DNA from: an uncultured Collinsella sp.
GTDB lineage: Bacteria > Actinomycetota > Coriobacteriia > Coriobacteriales > Coriobacteriaceae
Assembly: GCA_902496945.1 (NCBI GenBank)
Contig: CABVDE010000008.1
Location: forward strand, 1-57,376
Length of the DNA: 57,376 bases
Direction of reading: 5' to 3'
Shown: positions 52,001-57,376 of the stretch, piece by piece
Numbering within the stretch: position 1 is the first letter of the stretch
Layout: each line of letters opens with the position of its first letter
Notes under the pieces: generated by a model
Databases searched by the model: none
What the model was told of the DNA's origin: nothing
The model's input: only the letters and a program-made list of their open reading frames with translations
Translations under genes and position numbers: made by a program

Positions 52001-53641
52001 ATGATCGAAATCACCCAAGTCAATGCGTCGCTCGATGAAGCCGGCGATGAACAAGCTTGCCTCATTGTTGGCAAGCGAGTCGCCAAGCGCGTCCTACGCT
52101 GCAAGGACTCCGAGATCAAGTCCATCGAGCTCCACCGCAAGTCAATCGACGCTCGCAAAAAACGAGACGTCCATTTTATCCTGAGTTTTCGTGTTGAGCT
52201 GACTAGTCCCCACCTCGAGCGAGAAGCGGTCGACAGTGTTGCCGAGCGTGACCGCTCGCGCGTACGCGCGATAGATGACGATGAGCCCTCATTCCCCTCC
52301 CCCGTCTCCGACGCACCTCAAGAACGCCCTGTCGTTGTCGGCGCCGGATGCGCCGGCCTTTTCGCTGCGCTTACGCTCGCCGAAGCAGGTCTTAAGCCCT
52401 TGCTCATCGAGCGCGGCGACCCGGCACTTCGCCGCTCGCAGGCGATCGACCTCTTTCTAAAGGAGCGCATCCTCGACCCCGAGAGCAATATCCAGTTTGG
52501 TCTGGGCGGCGCGGGGACCTTCTCGGATGGCAAGCTCAATACGGGAACCAAAAATCCCGCCCATCGCCTTATCCTCGAAACCTTTGTCGAGGCGGGTGCG
52601 CCCCGCGACATTCTGTGGGATGCCAAGCCGCACATTGGCTCCGACATCCTTCCCGCGGTTGTTACCACTATTTCCCAGCGCATCGAGCAGCTCGGAGGCG
52701 TTGTCCGCTATAGAACAAAGCTCGTCGACATTCGCATCGACGCGTCTGGCGCCGTCGCCGGCATCGAAATCCAGTCGTATCAACATGCCACGAGTGAGCA
52801 AATCGCCTCAAAGCATCTCATCCTCGCCTGCGGCCACTCCGCCCGCGATGTATTCGAACTCCTCAAGGACCATGGTGTAACCCTCGCGCAAAAGACCTTT
52901 GCCATGGGTGTTCGCATCGAACATCCGCAGCACGACATCGACCGAGCGCAATATGGCCCTTCGGCGGGACATCCGGCGCTCGGGGCAGCCCCCTACAAGC
53001 TTGTTGCCCATCTTCCCAACGGCCGCAGCGTGTTCTCGTTTTGCATGTGCCCCGGCGGACAGGTTGTCGCGGCTTCTTCCGAACAACGCCATCTATGTGT
53101 CAACGGCGCCAGCCTCAATGCCCGCGACGGGCGCAACGCAAATGCCGCCTTACTCGTCAATGTAACGCCCGACGACCTTCCCGGCGATGATCCGCTTGCA
53201 GGCATTGAGCTCCAGCGAACTTGCGAGGCGGCCGCCTATCGTCTGGGCGGTTCCAACTGGAATGCACCGGCACAACTCGTCGGAGATTTCCTTGCGGGAC
53301 GCGCCAGCACGGCACCCGGAAAGGTGAAGCCCACCTATCCACTTGGCGTGACCTGGACGGCGATCGATGACGCCCTTCCGCATCATATCGTCGACTCGCT
53401 CCGCCTGGGACTTCCCCTGCTCGGCAGGAAGCTGCGCGGCTACGACCGCCCCGATGCCGTCCTCACCGGCGTGGAGACGCGTTCGAGCTCGCCTGTCACC
53501 GTCACCCGAGACCGAACGTGCCACTCCGTATCGACCCCAGGCCTCTACCCTTGCGGTGAGGGAGCCGGGTATGCCGGCGGCATCATGAGCGCAGCCACCG
53601 ACGGCATTCGTTGCGCCGAAGCCCTGATCGCAGATCTCTAG
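52001..53641 (+). CDS. FAD-dependent dehydrogenase (COG2509-like)
   Basis: A 546-residue protein. The first 100 residues form an extra N-terminal domain (VGKRVAKRVLRCKDSEIKSI, then DARKKRDVHFILSF), as in the FixC-like/COG2509 family. The FAD motif then follows (PVVVGAGCAGLFAALTLAEAG), with IQFGLGGAGTFSDGKLNTGT and the C-terminal LYPCGEGAGYAGGIMSAATDG. The ATG at 52001 has AAGGAGA 5 bases upstream; the long frame before it is a shadow of the preceding gene. Substrate unknown. It follows the other flavoprotein by 80 bases and probably belongs to the mrp operon. Confidence 0.85.
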   Translation: MIEITQVNASLDEAGDEQACLIVGKRVAKRVLRCKDSEIKSIELHRKSIDARKKRDVHFILSFRVELTSPHLEREAVDSVAERDRSRVRAIDDDEPSFPSPVSDAPQERPVVVGAGCAGLFAALTLAEAGLKPLLIERGDPALRRSQAIDLFLKERILDPESNIQFGLGGAGTFSDGKLNTGTKNPAHRLILETFVEAGAPRDILWDAKPHIGSDILPAVVTTISQRIEQLGGVVRYRTKLVDIRIDASGAVAGIEIQSYQHATSEQIASKHLILACGHSARDVFELLKDHGVTLAQKTFAMGVRIEHPQHDIDRAQYGPSAGHPALGAAPYKLVAHLPNGRSVFSFCMCPGGQVVAASSEQRHLCVNGASLNARDGRNANAALLVNVTPDDLPGDDPLAGIELQRTCEAAAYRLGGSNWNAPAQLVGDFLAGRASTAPGKVKPTYPLGVTWTAIDDALPHHIVDSLRLGLPLLGRKLRGYDRPDAVLTGVETRSSSPVTVTRDRTCHSVSTPGLYPCGEGAGYAGGIMSAATDGIRCAEALIADL

Positions 53642-53654
53642 CACCCAAAAGGCA

Positions 53655-53688
53655 CAGGCCCCGAGCTCCACAGGGAACTCGGGGCCTG
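53655..53688. terminator. bidirectional terminator between convergent genes
   Basis: Perfect 11-pair stem CAGGCCCCGAG / CTCGGGGCCTG with a 12-base loop; T-rich sequence follows on both strands. It serves the flavoprotein gene and uvrB, which converge here. Confidence 0.85.
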
Positions 53689-53692
53689 TTCG

Positions 53693-55933
53693 CTATTTCT
53701 TATACCGCGCGCCTTGGCGTTTTCTGCCCGAGGCGAAGGTGGAACCCTTGCGGGCCTGCGAACGCAAACGTTCGATCGTCTCATCCTCAGATGCGCCCTC
53801 GAGCATCGCCCGAATCTGAACGACCGCATCTCGCAGGCGGGCGGCTTCCTCAAAGTCCATGGCGGCGGAGGCGTTGCGCATATCCTCTTCCATGGTTTCG
53901 ACGATCCGCACAAGCTCGTCATGCGGCAGTTCCTCCAACCGCTCCGCAAGTGTCTGCTCGGGCGCCACCGTTTCCGGCACGCCGCCCTCGCCCGACTCAT
54001 CGGGCGTATAGAATGCGCCATGACCCAGAGAGTCGCCCCTCGAGCGCCCCTTGGAACCCACGTTTTTTTCGGCCTCGGCAATAAAACTTGAGATGTCGTT
54101 GATGGCTTTGCGCACTGTCTTGGGCACAATACCATGCTCTTCGTTATAAGCCATCTGAATCTCGCGGCGACGTTGTGTCTCCTCGATGGCCTCTTTCATC
54201 GAATCGGTCACAACGTCCGCATACATGATGACTTCACCATCGGCATTACGGGCGGCACGGCCAATCGTCTGAATGAGCGAACGGCGGTTTCGCAAGAAGC
54301 CTTCCTTATCGGCATCGAGAATTGCCACCAGCGAGACCTCGGGAAGGTCCAGACCTTCACGGAGCAGATTGATGCCAACGAGAACATCGATCTTGCCCTC
54401 GCGCAGCGTTCGCAGGATCTCGACACGGTCCATTGTCGCCGTATCAGAGTGCATGTAGTTGACCTTAATGCCGGCGTCGAGTAGATGGTCGGTCAGGTCC
54501 TCGGCCATGCGCTTGGTCAACGTGGTCACCAGCACGCGCTCCTTGCGGGCAACGCGCTCGCGGATCTCGTCCTCAAGATCGTCAATCTGGCCGCGAACTG
54601 GACGCACGTCAATCTTGGGGTCGAGCAGGCCGGTCGGACGAATAATCTGCTCCACGTCGTTTTGGCTCACCCGCAACTCGTAGTCACCCGGTGTGGCCGA
54701 AACATAGATAAACTGGGGTATCCTTGCCTCAAACTCATCAAAGCGAAGTGGGCGGTTATCGAGCGCCGAGGGCAGGCGAAAACCGTGCTCCACCAGCGTC
54801 ACCTTACGCGAGCGGTCACCTTCGTGCATGCCGCGAATCTGCGGCACCGTCACATGGCTCTCATCGATGATGCAGAGCATATCCTTGGGAAAGTAATCGA
54901 TTAGGGTAAACGGCGGTTCGCCCGGCTTGCGCCCGTCCAGATGACGAGAATAGTTCTCGATGCCGTTGCAAAAGCCCATCGTCTCGAGCATCTCAAGATC
55001 ATAATCGGTGCGCTGCTGCAGACGTTGCGCCTCGAGCAACTTGTCGGTCGCCTTGAGCTCAGCTACGCGCTTCTCACACTCTTCGCTGATCGATTTCAGA
55101 GCCGCCTTGACCTTCGGCTTCTCGGTCACGTAGTGCGATGCCGGCCATACGGGGATGGCCTCATACTCACGAAGCATCTCACCGGTAACCTCATCGATCT
55201 CGGCAATCAGCTCGACCTCGTCGCCAAAGAACTCAAACCGCAACGGATGCTCGGCATAAGGCGGATACACGTCGACAACATCACCGCGCACACGGAACGT
55301 GCCGCGTGCCAGGTCATAGTCATTGCGATCATATTGAATGTCGATAAGTGCATGGATAAAGTCATCGCGCTCGAGCGGCACCTTCTTGTCGACGTTCGGA
55401 GCCAGACCCGCATAGTCCTCAGGAGAGCCAATGCCATAGATACACGAGACCGATGCGACAACGATCACATCGCGTCGAGAGAGCAGTGACGCGGTCGCCT
55501 GATGGCGCAGCATCTCGACCTCTTCGTTAATCGAGGAGTCTTTCTCGATATATGTATCGCTTTGCGGCACATACGCCTCGGGCTGATAGTAGTCGTAGTA
55601 CGAGACGAAGTAGACCACAGCGTTGTTGGGAAAGAACTCTTTGAGCTCGCTCGCAAGCTGAGCGGCGAGCGTCTTGTTGGGAGCCATGACCAGCGTCGGC
55701 TTACCCAAGGCCTCAATGGTTTTCGCCATCGTAAAGGTCTTGCCAGAACCAGTCACGCCAAGCAAAACCTGATAGCGATCTCCGTCCCTCACGCCCTGTA
55801 CAAGCGACTCAATCGCCTTGGGCTGAGAACCTGCAGGCTGATAAGGAGATACAACCTTAAATGGCACCTCAGAGCCCTCAACGCCAAAACGTTTGAGCTC
55901 TCCGCCAACACGCTCAACTTCAAAATCCGCCAT
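53693..55933 (-). CDS. uvrB: excinuclease ABC subunit B
   Basis: A 746-residue helicase-like protein of nucleotide excision repair. Walker A is LLGVTGSGKTFTMAK. The beta-hairpin region has YYDYYQPEAYVPQSDTYIEK, motif II is IIDESHVT, and IGRAARNADGEVIMYAD is motif VI. The UVR motif that contacts UvrC is present near residue 690 (MRNASAAMDFEEAARLRDAV). A basic tail of about 40 residues makes it longer than most UvrB proteins. AGGAG lies 5 bases before the ATG. Confidence 0.97.
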   Translation of the reverse strand: MADFEVERVGGELKRFGVEGSEVPFKVVSPYQPAGSQPKAIESLVQGVRDGDRYQVLLGVTGSGKTFTMAKTIEALGKPTLVMAPNKTLAAQLASELKEFFPNNAVVYFVSYYDYYQPEAYVPQSDTYIEKDSSINEEVEMLRHQATASLLSRRDVIVVASVSCIYGIGSPEDYAGLAPNVDKKVPLERDDFIHALIDIQYDRNDYDLARGTFRVRGDVVDVYPPYAEHPLRFEFFGDEVELIAEIDEVTGEMLREYEAIPVWPASHYVTEKPKVKAALKSISEECEKRVAELKATDKLLEAQRLQQRTDYDLEMLETMGFCNGIENYSRHLDGRKPGEPPFTLIDYFPKDMLCIIDESHVTVPQIRGMHEGDRSRKVTLVEHGFRLPSALDNRPLRFDEFEARIPQFIYVSATPGDYELRVSQNDVEQIIRPTGLLDPKIDVRPVRGQIDDLEDEIRERVARKERVLVTTLTKRMAEDLTDHLLDAGIKVNYMHSDTATMDRVEILRTLREGKIDVLVGINLLREGLDLPEVSLVAILDADKEGFLRNRRSLIQTIGRAARNADGEVIMYADVVTDSMKEAIEETQRRREIQMAYNEEHGIVPKTVRKAINDISSFIAEAEKNVGSKGRSRGDSLGHGAFYTPDESGEGGVPETVAPEQTLAERLEELPHDELVRIVETMEEDMRNASAAMDFEEAARLRDAVVQIRAMLEGASEDETIERLRSQARKGSTFASGRKRQGARYKK

Positions 55934-55984
55934 GGATACTCCTAACTCATATATCTGCAGTATACGCAGGCGGCAAGCATAGTC

Positions 55985-56566
55985 CTATACGAATCGATCA
56001 GGATAGAGAGTCTTATAGCGAACCCAGGCATTATTGACACGAATCAGATAAGCCTGAGTTTCAGGGAAGGTAATCGCATTATGGAGTGACGTGTTCTGCT
56101 GCGCCCATCCGTCGACATTGCCCATTCCAGCATTGTATGCAGCAATAGCGCTATCCGTCGACCCGTTGAAATAGGTTAGAAGATACGAGAGGTATGCGCA
56201 GCCAAACTCGATATTCGTAGCCGGATCGTTAAGGTTGTCGGCCGAATACTCGCCACCGTCGACAAGGCCCTTGGCAATCATATCCTGGGCAGTCTCGGGC
56301 ATCAGCTGCATCAACCCCTGAGCGCCCTGATTCGACTCGGCCTCGGGATCCCAATTCGATTCCGACTTAATGATAGCGCACACCAGATACGGATCCAGAT
56401 TATGCGAAATACTGGATTGCTTTACATACGCCTCGTAGTCAATCGGATACAGCGGCTTGAAGAAGGCGGCAGGAGCACACGAGTAAACGAGCGAGATAAG
56501 GCCGAAGGCCAAAACGGCAGCCAGCGGTATAAGGCGATACCACGCAAAGAAACGAATCTTAGGCAT
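55985..56566 (-). CDS. membrane-anchored lytic transglycosylase
   Basis: A 193-residue SLT-domain (GH23) enzyme that cleaves peptidoglycan strands. One N-terminal membrane helix (about residues 10-30) anchors it outside the cell. The catalytic glutamate is Glu69 in IIKSESNWDPEAE, followed by GAQGLMQLMPETA, NIEFGCAYLSYLL and AIAAYNAGMGNVDGW, the classic SLT motifs. The ATG at 56564-56566 is 6 bases from AAGGAGG; the ATG two codons earlier is too close to it. Its first codons overlap the end of coaE by 8 bases. Confidence 0.9.
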   Translation of the reverse strand: MPKIRFFAWYRLIPLAAVLAFGLISLVYSCAPAAFFKPLYPIDYEAYVKQSSISHNLDPYLVCAIIKSESNWDPEAESNQGAQGLMQLMPETAQDMIAKGLVDGGEYSADNLNDPATNIEFGCAYLSYLLTYFNGSTDSAIAAYNAGMGNVDGWAQQNTSLHNAITFPETQAYLIRVNNAWVRYKTLYPDRFV

Positions 56567-57200
56567 CGGCATCCTCCTTATCCGCAGTGTGTATAAACCT
56601 ATGGCATGCAAGCCATGAGTCAAGCTGCTCAAAGAGCAAATTATCGCCCGCAGCATTATCAATCACCGTTGTAGCGAGATTGCACAGCGTAGACTCATCG
56701 GGCTGGCAAGCAGAGCGGGCATCAAAATCAGATGGCTCCATGCCACGTTGAACAGCGCGCTCGCGACGAACTGACAAAGGGGCGCTTATGACCAGAATTT
56801 CATCAGCCAAGCCAAATGCATCCTCAAAACCAGTCGGAGCAGAAACCTCGACCACCGCAAAGGGATAACGGGGAGATGAAACCGTACAACAAACTGGATC
56901 GAGAATCCTAAGCGAAAGTTGTTCAACGAGAACGGGATGTACAATACCATTGAGCCGTGCGACCGAATCAGGAGAAGCGAAAGCTCGAGAAGCGAGAACG
57001 CTTCGGCGAATACCACCCTCCTCGTCTAAAATATCCCAACCGAATTCATCCGCGAGAGCATTGACGATATCAGAGCCCGGCACATACAGTGATTTTGCAA
57101 GCTCATCCAGATCGATAAGCATAGCGCCACGAGATTCGAGATAGCGGCAGGCAGTCGACTTACCCGAAGCAATATTGCCCAAGACAAATACGGTAAACAT
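56559..57200 (-). CDS. coaE: dephospho-CoA kinase
   Basis: A 213-residue P-loop kinase that catalyses the last step of coenzyme A synthesis. Walker A is VLGNIASGKST, then MLIDLDELAKSLYVPGS, LNGIVHPVLVEQL and FAVVEVSAP (where CoaE proteins usually have P-L-L-F-E), and the basic lid RRERAVQRG. The C-terminal part is more divergent than usual. ATG at 57198-57200 has GGAGG five bases upstream; a TTG directly precedes it. It is co-transcribed with the transglycosylase gene. Confidence 0.85.
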   Translation of the reverse strand: MFTVFVLGNIASGKSTACRYLESRGAMLIDLDELAKSLYVPGSDIVNALADEFGWDILDEEGGIRRSVLASRAFASPDSVARLNGIVHPVLVEQLSLRILDPVCCTVSSPRYPFAVVEVSAPTGFEDAFGLADEILVISAPLSVRRERAVQRGMEPSDFDARSACQPDESTLCNLATTVIDNAAGDNLLFEQLDSWLACHRFIHTADKEDADA

Positions 57201-57332
57201 CAAGCCCTCCCTAACGCCAATGCGAGTAATTATCGCTCAAATACACTAGAAGGACTCAAAATACAGCCAAACAGTAAGAGCGAATACGGGGGAGCTAGGT
57301 CCCAAAGCACAACGTGTATATAACGCAAAAAA

Positions 57333-57356
57333 GGGGGAGGCCGCGAGGCCTCCCCC
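57333..57356 (-). terminator. terminator of a gene beyond the window
   Basis: Perfect 10-pair stem GGGGGAGGCC / GGCCTCCCCC with a 4-base loop and TTTTTT on the minus strand. It would end a minus-strand gene lying past the right edge. Confidence 0.8.
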
Positions 57357-57376
57357 TTCTTCAGTTTCGCATGACG

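Overview
The window reads as a chromosomal segment of a gut Coriobacteriia actinobacterium, most likely Collinsella. This rests on gene content (a gap-pgk-tpiA-gpmI-secG run, whiA-rapZ, a murJ/uvrC pair, Tat-type lipoprotein binding proteins, sialic-acid catabolism) and on the moderately high GC of the core genes. No 16S rRNA is present, so the genus is an inference.

Region 1 (1-11.3 kb) is accessory and visibly more GC-rich than the rest. It holds an unrecognised protein, a small membrane protein plus XRE regulator behind twin operator-like repeats, a PadR-DUF1700-ABC exporter operon with a clear promoter/operator, and an XRE-TPR regulator translationally coupled to an ABC exporter gene. That exporter gene has been destroyed: its 5' piece (6725-7098) and 3' piece (9769-9872) flank a truncated IS21-family element, which in turn abuts a complete IS3-family element. 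An Abi_2/HEPN abortive-infection gene follows.

Region 2 (11.3-16 kb) has five tRNA genes (Val-GAC, three copies of Gly-GCC, Cys-GCA) with hairpins between them, a two-gene partner-switching module (a STAS-HATPase fusion and a PAS-GAF-SpoIIE phosphatase), tRNA-Leu(GAG), and about 600 bases without genes that are packed with long fold-back structures.

Region 3 (16-29.4 kb) has an oligopeptide-type ABC importer operon (binding protein, two permeases, two ATPases), then secG, gpmI, tpiA, pgk and gap (lower glycolysis), then whiA and rapZ.

Region 4 (29.4-39.8 kb) is one minus-strand gene run for sialic-acid use. It contains a Tat lipoprotein binding protein, a permease, a permease-ATPase fusion and an ATPase. 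Two overlapping CE7 esterases follow, one of which has lost its catalytic serine, and then nanA, a ROK kinase (nanK) and nanE. The import genes would bring in free sialic acids, the esterase would remove O-acetyl groups, and NanA/NanK/NanE would give ManNAc, ManNAc-6-P and GlcNAc-6-P. Hairpins sit between several cistrons, and a promoter with an overlapping dyad precedes the operon.

Region 5 (40-57 kb) is housekeeping: uvrC, murJ, a YbaK-type deacylase, uvrA, an LTA-synthase-like sulfatase-fold membrane enzyme, mrp, two flavoproteins, uvrB, a lytic transglycosylase and coaE. All three excinuclease genes (uvrA, uvrB, uvrC) lie within 16 kb. No CRISPR array, rRNA or intact prophage was seen.
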